The notes: generated from the sequence alone by a model not told the origin. Numbered from the stretch's first letter, positions 53,595 to 62,462 are shown. The stretch: DNA of 64,000 nucleotides from Hyphomonadaceae bacterium UBA5336 (GCA_002408125.1 DHQO01000008.1:21630-85629); one strand, 5' to 3'. Made by a program: numbers and translations.

Positions 53595-53700
53595 TCGGCC
53601 ACCACCGGCCGGCGAAAACATCTGTATCGCAGCCCAGATGCGTGCCCCCCTCGCCATGCCGGGCGAGACAGGTTAAGGGCGCGGGACTTGTGACATCCCG

Positions 53701-54450
53701 ATGCCCGAAAGCCTGACCATGACCGCCCCGCTTGAACTCTCCATCGTTGTTCCCGTCCATAATGAGTCCGGGAATGTGGAACAGCTCGTCCGCGAGATTG
53801 CCGCCGCCCTGGAGGGCCGCGCCTTCGAAATGGTGTTCGTGGATGACGCCTCCACCGATGATACGCGCGAGGTGTTGATTGGCCTGAAAGAGACCTTCCC
53901 TATGCTGCGCGTCCTCAGCCACCGCAAGAATTCCGGCCAGTCGCGTGCCATCCGCACCGGCATTCGCGGCGCAAAGGGCCGCATGGTCGGCACGCTTGAC
54001 GGCGACGGCCAGAATGACCCGGCGGACCTGCCCGATCTCTATCGCCAGCTCACCCGCGCCGACGCGCCGTCAGACCTGAAAATGGTGATGGGCCGGCGCG
54101 CCAGCCGCAAGGACACGGCCTGGAAGCGCTTCGGCTCGCGATTCGCCAACTCCATCCGCAGACGCATGCTGAAGGATGACTGCGACGACAGCGGCTGCGG
54201 CATCAAGGTGATGGACCGCGAGGCCTTCCTCTCGCTTCCCTATTTCGACCATATGCACCGTTACATGCCCGCCATCATGCGCGCGGAGGGCTACAAGGTG
54301 GAGTTTTGCAACGTGAACCATCGCGAGCGCAGTTCCGGGCAGTCGAAATACACCAATTTCGGGCGCCTCTGGGCGGCATTCTCCGATTTGCGGGGCGTGA
54401 CCTGGCTGATCCGCCGGCGCCGGAATCCGGCCGGTGTGGATGAGTATTGA
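53701..54450 (+). CDS. Family 2 glycosyltransferase (polyprenyl-phosphate sugar transferase type)
   Basis: A 249-residue GT-A enzyme without C-terminal membrane helices. VVPVHNESGNVEQL (17-30), VDDASTDDT and LDGDGQNDP (99-107, the metal DxD) resemble dolichol-phosphate mannosyltransferase and ArnC-like enzymes; RHSNSGKS-style SGQSRA and GCGIKVMDRE follow. It probably moves a sugar from a nucleotide sugar to undecaprenyl phosphate. The ATG at 53719 is a second possible start. Followed at 108 bases by a membrane protein. Confidence 0.85.
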   Translation: MPESLTMTAPLELSIVVPVHNESGNVEQLVREIAAALEGRAFEMVFVDDASTDDTREVLIGLKETFPMLRVLSHRKNSGQSRAIRTGIRGAKGRMVGTLDGDGQNDPADLPDLYRQLTRADAPSDLKMVMGRRASRKDTAWKRFGSRFANSIRRRMLKDDCDDSGCGIKVMDREAFLSLPYFDHMHRYMPAIMRAEGYKVEFCNVNHRERSSGQSKYTNFGRLWAAFSDLRGVTWLIRRRRNPAGVDEY

Positions 54451-54558
54451 ACCGGAATCCAAAATAATTACAGGTCCCGTGACCCGATTCTCCCTCTCGC
54501 GCCGCTTTGCTTATTGAGGTAACTCAAATAAGGTATCCACCGGAGGGGACCAGCGCGC

Positions 54559-55134
54559 GTGTCTTTTACCAAACTCTTCTCTGCGGCAGCCGCCGCTCGC
54601 CTGGAAGAACAGCGCCGTCGGTCCCGGACCTCAGAAGGTGGTTCGGATCAACAAAGGAGGGGTGTCTTGCGCGCTCTGTATTCAGTCTTCCCGCTTCTGG
54701 TCATTCCTGTGGCCATCTACAATTTCATGGCCTTCTTTGCCGGCGGCGCCGATCCTGAGATTGCTGATGCCATTGGCGCGAATGTCGCGCCCCTGGCGGG
54801 CCAGCTCAATTCCGGTGCTCTGACACTGGGGATGATCTCCGGCGTGCAATGGCAGCTCACCAATGGTGACCTTCTGATCCTGATTGCCCTCGCCCTGCTC
54901 TTCATCGAGATTCTGAAATCGACCTCCACGGGCACGGCGACGATCATCAACCATGCAGTGTCGATGGTCCTGTTCATCATCTGCCTGATGCAGTTCCTGC
55001 TGATGCAGAACTTCGCCACGTCGACCTTCTTCATCCTCACCATCATGACGCTGCTGGATGTTCTGGCGGGTGTGGTCGTGACCATTGTGTCGGCGCGGCG
55101 CGACTTTGCGGTCGGTGAAGGCTTTGCAGGCTAA
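54559..55134 (+). CDS. Predicted four-helix membrane protein of unknown function
   Basis: A 191-residue protein. The first 38 residues are basic and cytoplasmic, then come four hydrophobic helices (about 42-64, 103-120, 128-148 and 155-180). It uses a GTG start at 54559 with a strong GGAGGGGA ribosome site. I do not recognise a family. It follows the GT2 gene in the same direction and could assist it as a membrane partner, but this is only inferred from position. Confidence 0.75.
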   Translation: MSFTKLFSAAAAARLEEQRRRSRTSEGGSDQQRRGVLRALYSVFPLLVIPVAIYNFMAFFAGGADPEIADAIGANVAPLAGQLNSGALTLGMISGVQWQLTNGDLLILIALALLFIEILKSTSTGTATIINHAVSMVLFIICLMQFLLMQNFATSTFFILTIMTLLDVLAGVVVTIVSARRDFAVGEGFAG

Positions 55135-55148
55135 GGGCCCGTCTATCG

Positions 55149-55169
55149 TCCCCGGCCGGTGGCCGGGGA
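55149..55169 (+). other. Perfect hairpin between the membrane-protein and oxygenase genes
   Basis: TCCCCGGCC pairs with GGCCGGGGA (nine pairs) around a three-base loop. No U-run follows; it may weakly terminate or protect the upstream transcript's 3' end. Confidence 0.45.
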
Positions 55170-55198
55170 TGTCTTCGCGATTGGCGGGCTGACCTGCC

Positions 55199-55930
55199 AT
55201 GATCGACCATGACGCCATCGGTTCCCTGCGAGACGCTTACACGGAAAGTTTCCGGACCGACGGCCGGATACGCATCCGCAATTTTCTTCAGCACGATGCC
55301 GCCACGGCGCTGCGCAAGACCATAGACGCGCTGGACTGGCGCCTGGTCCTCAATGAGGGCGAGCGCCATTTCGACATTCAGCCCAACCAGCTGGCGCACA
55401 TGACCGGCAGCCAGCGCCGGTCGCTGCGCCTGGCTGCCGCCGAGCGCGCAAAATCCCAGTTCCAGTATTTTTACGAAAACTACCCCGTCCACGACATCTA
55501 TCATGCCAAGGGCCGTGATGCCCTTCCGGCAGAGATTGCCGGCGTGTATGAGGCGCTGAACAGCGAGGACACGCTCGCCCTGCTGCGCGACATTACCCAG
55601 CAGCCGGTGGACTTTTGCGACGCACAGATCACGCGCTTCCGCACCGGCGCCCTGCTCAACGAGCATGACGACAATGTGTCGGGCAAGAACCGCCTGTTCG
55701 CCTACACACTGTCCCTGGCGGACCCATGGAAGGAAAGCTGGGGCGGCACGCTCAGCTTCCTCGATGCCCGCGGCGACGTGATCGAGCGCTTTGTGCCGAG
55801 CTTCAACACGCTCGCCATCTTCTCTGTGCCAACCCTGCACAGGGTCGACCCGGTCAATGACAAGGCGCGCGGAGAGCGGATTTCGGTGACCGGCTGGTTC
55901 AGGTCAGGCCAGCCCGAAGAGCTGGCCTGA
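55199..55930 (+). CDS. 2OG-Fe(II) oxygenase, prolyl-4-hydroxylase-like
   Basis: A 243-residue dioxygenase with a full metal site: His156-x-Asp158 (EHDDN), distal His214 (TLHRVDPV) and the 2-oxoglutarate Arg227 (GERISVTGW). The double-stranded beta-helix runs from about 140 to 235; the N-terminal helical part starts IRNFLQHDAAT. It is related to bacterial prolyl-hydroxylase-like proteins; substrate unknown. It converges on phaR with ten bases between stops. Confidence 0.85.
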   Translation: MIDHDAIGSLRDAYTESFRTDGRIRIRNFLQHDAATALRKTIDALDWRLVLNEGERHFDIQPNQLAHMTGSQRRSLRLAAAERAKSQFQYFYENYPVHDIYHAKGRDALPAEIAGVYEALNSEDTLALLRDITQQPVDFCDAQITRFRTGALLNEHDDNVSGKNRLFAYTLSLADPWKESWGGTLSFLDARGDVIERFVPSFNTLAIFSVPTLHRVDPVNDKARGERISVTGWFRSGQPEELA

Positions 55931-55940
55931 GCCGGAAACC

Positions 55941-56540
55941 CTATTTGCCCTTGCCGGACAAGGCCTCGAGCTGGCGCTGCATTTCCGCCATCTGGGCCTG
56001 CATCAGCTTGAGTGTGCGGTCGGCCGGGGATTCGGCGATCGATTTTTCCGGCTCATCATCCTCATCGGCCTCATCGAGCTTGGTGTCGACTGGCGCCATG
56101 GCGGGATTGAACATGCGCATGGCGTTCTCGAACATGGCCATGTTGCGCTTGGCCTGCTTCTCGAACAGAGCCATCGGGGTTGCCCCGCCCATGGCCGCAC
56201 GCCAGCGCTCCTGGGCCTCGGCGAACTGGTTCATCGACATGTCGAGCCAGGCCGGCAGCATGGACTGTGCGCCGCCGCCATAAAAGCCGATGAGCTGGCG
56301 CAGGAAATTGAGCGGCAGCGCGCCTTCGCCCTTGGTCTCGTTTTCATAGATGATCTGGGTCAGGACCGAGCGGGTCAGATCCTCGCCGGACTTGGCGTCA
56401 CGCACCTCGAAATCGGTGCCGGCTCGGACCAGGTCCGACAGGTGATCGAGCGTCACATACGAGGATGTCGACGTGTCGTAGAGACGACGATTCGCATATT
56501 TCTTGATGATGATCGGACCGTCGCCCTTGTGACGTGCCAT
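55941..56540 (-). CDS. phaR: PhaR, polyhydroxyalkanoate synthesis repressor
   Basis: A DNA- and PHB-granule-binding regulator. Of the 199 residues, the N-terminal PHB_acc_N domain is unmistakable (IIKKYANRRLYDTSTSSYVTL, about 11-31, cited in two blocks IIKKYANRRLYD and TSTSSYVTL). Two PHB_acc repeats follow (about 65-150) and an acidic, coiled C-terminus. Divergent from phbB across 179 bases, where its operator probably lies; I see a GCATATGCAGC stretch but no certain site. Confidence 0.94.
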   Translation of the reverse strand: MARHKGDGPIIIKKYANRRLYDTSTSSYVTLDHLSDLVRAGTDFEVRDAKSGEDLTRSVLTQIIYENETKGEGALPLNFLRQLIGFYGGGAQSMLPAWLDMSMNQFAEAQERWRAAMGGATPMALFEKQAKRNMAMFENAMRMFNPAMAPVDTKLDEADEDDEPEKSIAESPADRTLKLMQAQMAEMQRQLEALSGKGK

Positions 56541-56719
56541 GGTGTTCCCTCACTGGATCTCGCCGATAAGCGCTAACATTCTTTCGGCGGCGGATTCTGT
56601 TCCGCGCAAGTCTTGCATAAAACGGGCCTTTCGACCAACGTCTCGATAGAAACTGTAACAGGCCTTGATTAAATTCGGCTTTCGCATATGCAGCAAATTC
56701 CATACTGGAGGGACGAAAA

Positions 56720-57445
56720 GTGGCAAGAGTAGCATTGGTGACAGGTGGCACGCGCGGCATCGGCCGGGCCATTTCCGAACGCCTCAAGCAGGATGGATAC
56801 AGCGTCGCAGCAAACTATGGCGGCAACGATGTTGCGGCGCATCAATGCGCGGAAGAGCTCGGAATAAAATGCTACAAGTTCGATGTCGGCGATTATGAGG
56901 CCACCGGCGAAGGCATCGCCCAGATCGAGGCCGATCTCGGCCCCATCGACATCGTGGTCAACAATGCCGGCATCACCCGCGATGCGCCCTTCCACAAGAT
57001 GTCAAAACACCAGTGGGACGAGGTGATCAATGTCGATCTCGACAGCGCCTTCAACGTCACCCACCAGATCTGGAACGGTATGCGCGAGCGCGGCTTCGGC
57101 CGGGTCATCAACATCTCCTCGATCAACGGCCAGAAGGGCCAGTTCACCCAGGCGAACTACTCCGCCGCCAAGGCCGGCCTGATCGGCTTCACCAAGGCGC
57201 TGGCCTATGAGGGCGCGAAAAAGGGCATCACCACGAATGTCGTCGCACCGGGCTATATCGACACCGAAATGCTGCAGGCCATGAAGCCGGAAGTGCTTGA
57301 CGGCATCATCGCCACTATCCCCGTCGGCCGGCTCGGCAAGGCCGAGGAAATCGCCTCCATGGTCTCCTATCTCGCCAGCGAGGAAGCGGCTTTCATCAAT
57401 GGCGCGACCATGACCGTGAACGGTGCACAATATATCGCGGGCTAG
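56720..57445 (+). CDS. phbB: Acetoacetyl-CoA reductase (NADPH)
   Basis: Reduces acetoacetyl-CoA to (R)-3-hydroxybutyryl-CoA for PHB. The 241 residues form a classical SDR with TGGTRGIGRAI, NNAGITRD, active-site Ser in NISSINGQKG and YSAAKAG. It uses a GTG start with a GGAGGGA ribosome site. The phaA thiolase and phaC synthase are not in the window. Confidence 0.95.
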   Translation: MARVALVTGGTRGIGRAISERLKQDGYSVAANYGGNDVAAHQCAEELGIKCYKFDVGDYEATGEGIAQIEADLGPIDIVVNNAGITRDAPFHKMSKHQWDEVINVDLDSAFNVTHQIWNGMRERGFGRVINISSINGQKGQFTQANYSAAKAGLIGFTKALAYEGAKKGITTNVVAPGYIDTEMLQAMKPEVLDGIIATIPVGRLGKAEEIASMVSYLASEEAAFINGATMTVNGAQYIAG

Positions 57446-57456
57446 ACCGCCTGTAG

Positions 57457-57498
57457 CGCTCATTGTGCAGCGCGGTTTTCGCTGCGTTGCACAAAGCG
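57457..57498 (+). other. Imperfect inverted repeat after phbB
   Basis: CGCTcaTTGTGCAGCG is mirrored by CGCTGCgttgcACAAAGCG with a five-base bulge. No U-run; possibly a 3'-end hairpin of the phbB transcript. Confidence 0.35.
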
Positions 57499-57681
57499 TT
57501 TGACTTTCCATCCGTTACAACGCATCTCCTCCACAGCCTGTGAATGCGGAGACGTGCTCATATGGGCTGGCGGCGTGAAGCACGCGCGGAGCAACAGACC
57601 TCCGAACCTGCGCCAGAACCCTTAAGGCTCTCCCTCGAAGAATACGCACCCTGTTTCACGCGGGGCCCGCTACAGCCTCCC

Positions 57682-57727
57682 GCGCGCGCCCCGGCCATGG
57701 TGGCCGATGTGTGCTGCGCGCTTTTTT
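57682..57727 (+). terminator. Terminator-like hairpin in the rhlE leader, 12 bases before its ATG
   Basis: GCGCGC (57682-57687) can pair with GCGCGC (57716-57721), enclosing a second hairpin GGCCATGGTGGCC (57693-57705). Six Ts follow directly (57722-57727). As it ends just before the rhlE start, it is more likely an attenuator or cold-responsive leader than the end of the distant phbB unit. Confidence 0.5.
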
Positions 57728-57738
57728 GAAAGTTACCC

Positions 57739-59121
57739 ATGACGGACTTCAACCAATTCAGTCTCGCCGCGCCCGTGCGCGAGGCCATCGCCGCAGCCGG
57801 CTATACCACACCGACCCCGATCCAGACCCAGGCCATCGGCCCGGTACTGGAAGGCCGTGACGTGCTCGGCATCGCCCAGACCGGCACCGGCAAGACGCTG
57901 GCCTTCGCCGCGCCGACACTGTCGCGCCTGGCGGAAGTGTCCAAACCGCTGACCGCGCGGATGCCGCGCGTGCTCGTGCTGGCCCCAACCCGCGAGCTTG
58001 CCGGCCAGATTGCCGAGAGCTTCAAGACCTACAGCGCCGGCCAGCGCGTGAAGATCGACTGCATCTTCGGCGGCGTGAAGATCGGCCGCCAGATCCGCGC
58101 CCTGTCGCGCGGCAGCGACGTGCTGGTCGCGACGCCCGGCCGCCTGATCGACCTGCACGAGCAGAACGCCGTGGATCTTTCGCGCGTGGAAACCCTGATC
58201 CTCGACGAGGCCGACCAGATGCTGGATCTCGGCTTCATCCACGCCCTACGCCAGATCGCGAAACTGGTTCCCACCGAGCGCCAGACCCTGTTTTTCTCGG
58301 CCACCATGCCCAAGGCCATCGCGACCCTGTCGCAATCCTTCCTGACCGATCCGGTGAAGGTCTCCGTGACGCCGGTTTCCTCAACCGCCGAGCGTGTCGA
58401 CCAGTCGGTCATGCATGTCGCCCAAAAAGCCAAGCCCGACCTGCTGGCCCATGTGCTGAAGCAGCCCGAAGTGCGCCGCGTCCTGGTCTTCTCGCGCACC
58501 AAGCATGGCGCCGACCGCCTGGTGAAGCATCTTGCCAAGGCCGATATCGAAGCGGTCGCCATTCACGGCAACAAGTCCCAGAACCAGCGTCTGAAGGCCC
58601 TCGACGCCTTCAAGTCCGGCAAGGCCTGGGTGCTTGTGGCAACCGATATTGCTGCGCGCGGGCTCGACATTGATGGGCTTACCCATGTGGTCAATTTCGA
58701 CCTGCCGAATGTGCCCGAACAATATGTCCACCGCATCGGGCGTACCGGCCGCGCCGGCGCCAGCGGCGAAACCATCGCCTTTGTCGCTCCGGAAGAGCGC
58801 GGCCTGCTGCGCGATATCGAAAAGACGATCCGCATGCAGATCGCCGTTGCCGACCTCCCCGAAGGCTTCGTGGCACCCGCGCCGATCGACACTGCGCCGC
58901 TCGACACCGCGCGCCGTCCGAACAATCGCGGAAACCGCGGCAATCGCCGTCCGGGTGGCGGCGGTGGGCGCGGTCAGGGCGGTGGCGGCGGACGCGGCCC
59001 GCGCAAGCCCAAGTCCGAGGGGAGCGCGCCTGCCAAATCGTCGGGCGAGTCCAATTCCGGCAAGCCACGCCACAAGCGCCGCCGCCGTGCCCGCCAGGGT
59101 GGCGCCGTCAGCGCCGAATAG
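57739..59121 (+). CDS. rhlE: DEAD-box RNA helicase, RhlE type
   Basis: Unwinds RNA in ribosome assembly and decay. In the 460 residues, motif Q is FSLAAPVREA...TPIQTQA, motif I is AQTGTGKT (46-53), motif II is LDEADQML, motif III is SAT, and the helicase C-terminal domain has ARGLDIDGLTHV and HRIGRTGRAGASG. The last 75 residues are a basic, Gly/Arg-rich tail that probably binds RNA. The ribosome site is weak and partly within a structured leader, so translation may be regulated. Confidence 0.94.
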   Translation: MTDFNQFSLAAPVREAIAAAGYTTPTPIQTQAIGPVLEGRDVLGIAQTGTGKTLAFAAPTLSRLAEVSKPLTARMPRVLVLAPTRELAGQIAESFKTYSAGQRVKIDCIFGGVKIGRQIRALSRGSDVLVATPGRLIDLHEQNAVDLSRVETLILDEADQMLDLGFIHALRQIAKLVPTERQTLFFSATMPKAIATLSQSFLTDPVKVSVTPVSSTAERVDQSVMHVAQKAKPDLLAHVLKQPEVRRVLVFSRTKHGADRLVKHLAKADIEAVAIHGNKSQNQRLKALDAFKSGKAWVLVATDIAARGLDIDGLTHVVNFDLPNVPEQYVHRIGRTGRAGASGETIAFVAPEERGLLRDIEKTIRMQIAVADLPEGFVAPAPIDTAPLDTARRPNNRGNRGNRRPGGGGGRGQGGGGGRGPRKPKSEGSAPAKSSGESNSGKPRHKRRRRARQGGAVSAE

Positions 59122-59153
59122 GCAGCATGCGGCAAGCCGGCGTCTTCTAAATG

Positions 59154-59181
59154 CGCAGCCAGGTGTCTAGATCTGGCTGCG
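59154..59181 (+). other. Nine-pair hairpin between rhlE and the ArsC-like gene
   Basis: CGCAGCCAG and CTGGCTGCG are perfect complements with a ten-base loop. No U-run, so likely not an intrinsic terminator; it lies 30 bases before the next ATG. Confidence 0.45.
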
Positions 59182-59210
59182 ACCGGAAACCAACCCATCG
59201 GGAGGCCACC

Positions 59211-59555
59211 ATGGCTTTAGTCTTTCTCCACAACCCGAACTGTTCCACCTCCCGCAAGGGGCTGGAGCTTCTGAGGGAGAAAGGCATCGAGCCTGAGGTG
59301 CGCAAATACATGAACACCTCGGAACGCCTGACCGAGACCGAGCTGCGCGACATCGCGGGCAAGCTTGGCACAGGCCCGCGCGGGTTCCTCCGCGACAAGG
59401 ACGCAAAGAAATTCGAGCTCTCGCCGGACGCCAGCGATGACGAGGTCTTCGCCGCCATGTTCGCCGAGCCGCGTCTCATCCAGCGCCCCATTCTGGTTAA
59501 TGGCGACAAGGCCGCGCTGGGCCGGCCAATCGAGAACCTGCTGGAAATCCTTTAA
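59211..59555 (+). CDS. ArsC/Spx-family arsenate-reductase-like protein
   Basis: A 114-residue thioredoxin-fold protein of the glutaredoxin-dependent ArsC family: the catalytic Cys11 lies in HNPNCSTSRK, and IQRPILVNGDKA is the conserved C-terminal block. The ATG at 59211 has a GGAGG ribosome site. No arsenic-resistance genes are near, so it may be a YfgD-like general reductase rather than a dedicated arsenate enzyme. Confidence 0.9.
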   Translation: MALVFLHNPNCSTSRKGLELLREKGIEPEVRKYMNTSERLTETELRDIAGKLGTGPRGFLRDKDAKKFELSPDASDDEVFAAMFAEPRLIQRPILVNGDKAALGRPIENLLEIL

Positions 59556-59689
59556 GGCGCAAGGGATCGCAAATAGCAACCGACACTGCTGTTTTCGGTC
59601 CGTTCGGTTAAATTTCACAGGTTATCCACACCCGACCGAAAGGATGACCGGGCTATGGCTGATCCGTCAGAGACGGAAAGGGCCTTTCC

Positions 59690-59950
59690 ATGGTCATCGC
59701 CTATGCCATTGCCGCCATTCTGCTGGTCTTCGCGGGCCTGCTGGTCTTTGCGTGGCCAATTGTCTGGGCGGGTCCGGGTCTGCGTCTGCAGGCAGCCAGC
59801 GGCCCGGAGATGCGCTTCCTGGGCGGAACGGCCGCCACGGTCGCATTGATGGCCGTGCTCGCACCGCTGGCCACCGTATCGATCAGCAGCGGCAGCACCG
59901 TCATCGCCGAGGTCATCGCCTCGGTGCACTCCATGACGTTTGACCTCTAG
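59690..59950 (+). CDS. Small two-helix membrane protein of unknown function
   Basis: An 86-residue protein with hydrophobic helices at about 2-27 and 45-63. The reading frame fits the local codon use better than the overlapping alternative. An AAAGGG site precedes the ATG. Family not recognised; it stands alone before the mesaconyl-CoA hydratase gene. Confidence 0.6.
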   Translation: MVIAYAIAAILLVFAGLLVFAWPIVWAGPGLRLQAASGPEMRFLGGTAATVALMAVLAPLATVSISSGSTVIAEVIASVHSMTFDL

Positions 59951-60001
59951 CGCCTGGCGCCGTAACTCCCTGCGCTGACACCACGACAGTCAGGGGACCT
60001 C

Positions 60002-61048
60002 ATGGCCAGCGCGAAATCCAATCCCGGCAATTATTTCGAAGACTTCCATATCGGACGCGAACTGGTGCACGCCACACCGCTGACGGTCAGCGCCGGCGAC
60101 ATTTCCCTCTACCGCGCGCTCACGGGCTCGCGCCATGCGCTCTACAGCTCCGAGACCTTCGCCATGGCGAACGGCTTCAAGGGCTTGGCGGTCGATCCCC
60201 TGCTCGCCTTCCACGTCGTGTTCGGCAAGTCCGTGCCGGATATCTCCCTGAATGCGGTCGCCAATCTCGGCTATGCCGAAGGACGCTTCAGTGCCGATAT
60301 CTATGCCGGTGACACGCTGCGTGCCGTCAGCGAGGTGATCGGGCGCAAGGAAAACTCCAATGGCAAGACCGGCGTGGTCTGGGTGCGCACCATGGGGCTG
60401 AACCAGCGCGATGAAGTGGTGGTCAGCTATATCCGCTGGGTGATGGTGCACAAGCGCGATGCCGCCTCTCCCGCGCCTGAGACAGACGTCCCGGAAATGT
60501 TCGACGCCATTCCCGCCGACACCCTGTCCACCCGCCATGATTACAGCGCCTGGAATGATGACCTTGCCGGCAGCCCGCACCGCTTCGAGGACTATGAAAT
60601 CGGCGAGAAGATCGACCATGTCGACGGCATGACGGTGGAAGAGGCCGAGCACCAGACCGCCACGCGGCTCTATCAGAACACGGCCAAGGTGCATTTCGAC
60701 GCCCACGCCCAAAAGGAGAGCCGCTTCGGCAAGCGCCTGATCTATGGCGGCGTGGTGATCTCCATCGCCCGCGCGCTGAGCTTCAATGGCCTGGCCAATG
60801 CCGCTGAGATGCTCACCATCAATGCCGGCACCCATGCCGGCCCGCTTTTTGCTGGCGATACGGTCTATGCCTGGAGCGAAGTGCTCGACAAGGCTGAACT
60901 CTCAGACAGCGCCGGCGCCCTGCGCCTGCGTCTTGTCGCCGTGAAGGACCAGCAGTGCGAGACTTTCCCCCTGCGCGGCGAGGACGGGAAATACGCCCCA
61001 GGCGTGCTGCTCGACTTCGATTACTGGGCCGCGATCCCACGGCGCTAG
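60002..61048 (+). CDS. mch: Mesaconyl-CoA hydratase (beta-methylmalyl-CoA dehydratase)
   Basis: A step of the ethylmalonyl-CoA pathway for acetyl-CoA assimilation: interconverts mesaconyl-CoA and beta-methylmalyl-CoA. The 348 residues form a double hot-dog MaoC protein. The start SNPGNYFEDFHIGRELVHATP and blocks FHVVFGKSVPDISLNAVANLGYAEG (cited in part) and GRKENSNGKTGVVWVR are close to Rhodobacter Mch. The second half carries HFDAHAQKES with a hydratase-type Asp/His. Other pathway genes (ccr, mcl) are not in the window. Confidence 0.9.
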   Translation: MASAKSNPGNYFEDFHIGRELVHATPLTVSAGDISLYRALTGSRHALYSSETFAMANGFKGLAVDPLLAFHVVFGKSVPDISLNAVANLGYAEGRFSADIYAGDTLRAVSEVIGRKENSNGKTGVVWVRTMGLNQRDEVVVSYIRWVMVHKRDAASPAPETDVPEMFDAIPADTLSTRHDYSAWNDDLAGSPHRFEDYEIGEKIDHVDGMTVEEAEHQTATRLYQNTAKVHFDAHAQKESRFGKRLIYGGVVISIARALSFNGLANAAEMLTINAGTHAGPLFAGDTVYAWSEVLDKAELSDSAGALRLRLVAVKDQQCETFPLRGEDGKYAPGVLLDFDYWAAIPRR

Positions 61049-61103
61049 GACCTTACCCGAGACGCCTCTGTTCGCGCACCAAAATCCGCCCTATCTATGC
61101 GCG

Positions 61104-61520
61104 ATGAGCGGATACCCACCCTTTGATGGCCTGGCGGAAACGGCGGCCGCCCTGATCGTAATCCTGTCGGCCATCATCTCTCTGGTAGCCGCCGGGGCGC
61201 GCTGGCGGGCGGTCCAGCTCGGGCAGGCGCGCGCGCAGGATCTGTGCGAGCTGACCGGCATCCTCGACCCCACCGTCCTGCAGGACACGTTCGGCCCGCC
61301 GGACATGGGCCGGGTCTGGCGCCGCGTCACCGTGCCGGAGGTGAAGGCCGCGCGCCGCCCGATCGGGCACCTGATGAGCAATGAAGCGGTGGACTGGGCC
61401 TGCATGGCTGTTGCAGCACTGTCGTTTCTCATCGATCATCCTCTCATGAACATCGCCCTCCTGACCGCGCTCGCCGCGCAGGTTTCCAGCTGGGTGCTTG
61501 CCACACGGGTGCCGAAATGA
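61104..61520 (+). CDS. Hypothetical membrane protein coupled to dapF
   Basis: A 138-residue protein with one N-terminal helix (about 12-33) and two C-terminal hydrophobic stretches (about 92-112 and 115-135), around a basic cytoplasmic region with VWRRVTVPEVKAARRP. No family recognised. Its stop overlaps the dapF start by four bases, so translation is coupled. Confidence 0.7.
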   Translation: MSGYPPFDGLAETAAALIVILSAIISLVAAGARWRAVQLGQARAQDLCELTGILDPTVLQDTFGPPDMGRVWRRVTVPEVKAARRPIGHLMSNEAVDWACMAVAALSFLIDHPLMNIALLTALAAQVSSWVLATRVPK

Positions 61521-62359
61521 GTGTCGTACCGCAAACGCGGCCCATGCGGGTCTGGAAGATGAATGGCGCGGGCAATGCCTTCGCCATTTTCGATGCCCGC
61601 TATACGCCGTTCGGCCCCAAGGCCGAGCAGATCACCGAAATTGCCCGCCTGTTCGAGGCAGATCAGGTGATCGCCATCGAACGCGACGCGGAAAAAGACG
61701 CCTTCATGCGCATCTGGAACGCCGATGGAAGCGAGGTTTCGGCCTGCGGGAATGCCACCCGCTGCGTCGGCCAGCTTATCCTGAAGGAAACCGGCAAGAA
61801 GGTCGCCACCATCCGAACCGAGGCAGACACGCTGCGCGCCAGCCTCGCAGATGGCGGCCTGATCACAGTGGATATGGGCTCGCCCCTCATGGGATGGGAA
61901 GATATTCCTCTATCTGAAAAGATGGATGTTCGCGGCGTGGACGTGAAGATCGGCCCGATGGATGCGCCCTATCTCTCACGCCCGGCGGTTGTGTCCATGG
62001 GCAATCCGCATGCGGTGTTCTTCGTCGAGGATGTCGACGCCTACGATATCCCTGCCCTCGGCCCGCTGGTGGAGTGGCACCCGCTCTTTCCGGAAGGCAC
62101 CAATGTCGGCTTCGCCCAAGTGATCGACCGCAAGACCATACGGCTGCGCGTGTGGGAGCGTGGGGCGGGCCTCACCAAGGCCTGCGGAACCGGCGCCTGC
62201 GCGGCGCTGGTCTGCGCGGCGCGGGCAAAAAAGACCGAGCGCAAGGCCCAGCTCATCCTGGATGGCGGTACGCTCACCATCGAATGGCGCGAGAGCGACG
62301 ACCATGTCCTGATGACAGGCCCGGTGGAAATGGAGCGCGCCCTGGAGATCGATCTTTAG
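61517..62359 (+). CDS. dapF: Diaminopimelate epimerase
   Basis: Converts LL- to meso-diaminopimelate for lysine and for the murE reaction. The 280 residues match the family. The two catalytic cysteines are visible: Cys77 in SACGNATRC and Cys223 in KACGTGACA. KMNGAGNAFAIFDAR starts the N-terminal half. ATGA overlap with the upstream gene. Confidence 0.96.
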   Translation: MSVVPQTRPMRVWKMNGAGNAFAIFDARYTPFGPKAEQITEIARLFEADQVIAIERDAEKDAFMRIWNADGSEVSACGNATRCVGQLILKETGKKVATIRTEADTLRASLADGGLITVDMGSPLMGWEDIPLSEKMDVRGVDVKIGPMDAPYLSRPAVVSMGNPHAVFFVEDVDAYDIPALGPLVEWHPLFPEGTNVGFAQVIDRKTIRLRVWERGAGLTKACGTGACAALVCAARAKKTERKAQLILDGGTLTIEWRESDDHVLMTGPVEMERALEIDL

Positions 62360-62462
62360 GCATTCGCCGGGAAGTCACGCGCCAGGGGGTTGAATCCTGC
62401 GGGGGAACTTTCGCACACTTGCGTCTGTTCTCCTCACTCCAGACCCGCGCGAGGACCCTGCC

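Noticed and set aside
56690..56705. PhaR operator at TATGCAGCAA before phbB
   Set aside because: Only half of the known TGC-rich palindrome is present; not enough to call a site.
57500..57528. TTGACT as a -35 box for rhlE
   Set aside because: No acceptable -10 at 16-18 bases spacing.
57544..57729. 61-codon frame in the rhlE leader
   Set aside because: Runs through the GC hairpin, is Pro/Arg-rich and lacks a ribosome site. The region is better explained as an untranslated leader.
59655..59849. Overlapping 64-codon frame before the two-helix membrane protein
   Set aside because: Composition is rich in Arg, Cys and Trp as in shadow frames; the overlapping 59690 frame has coherent membrane helices.
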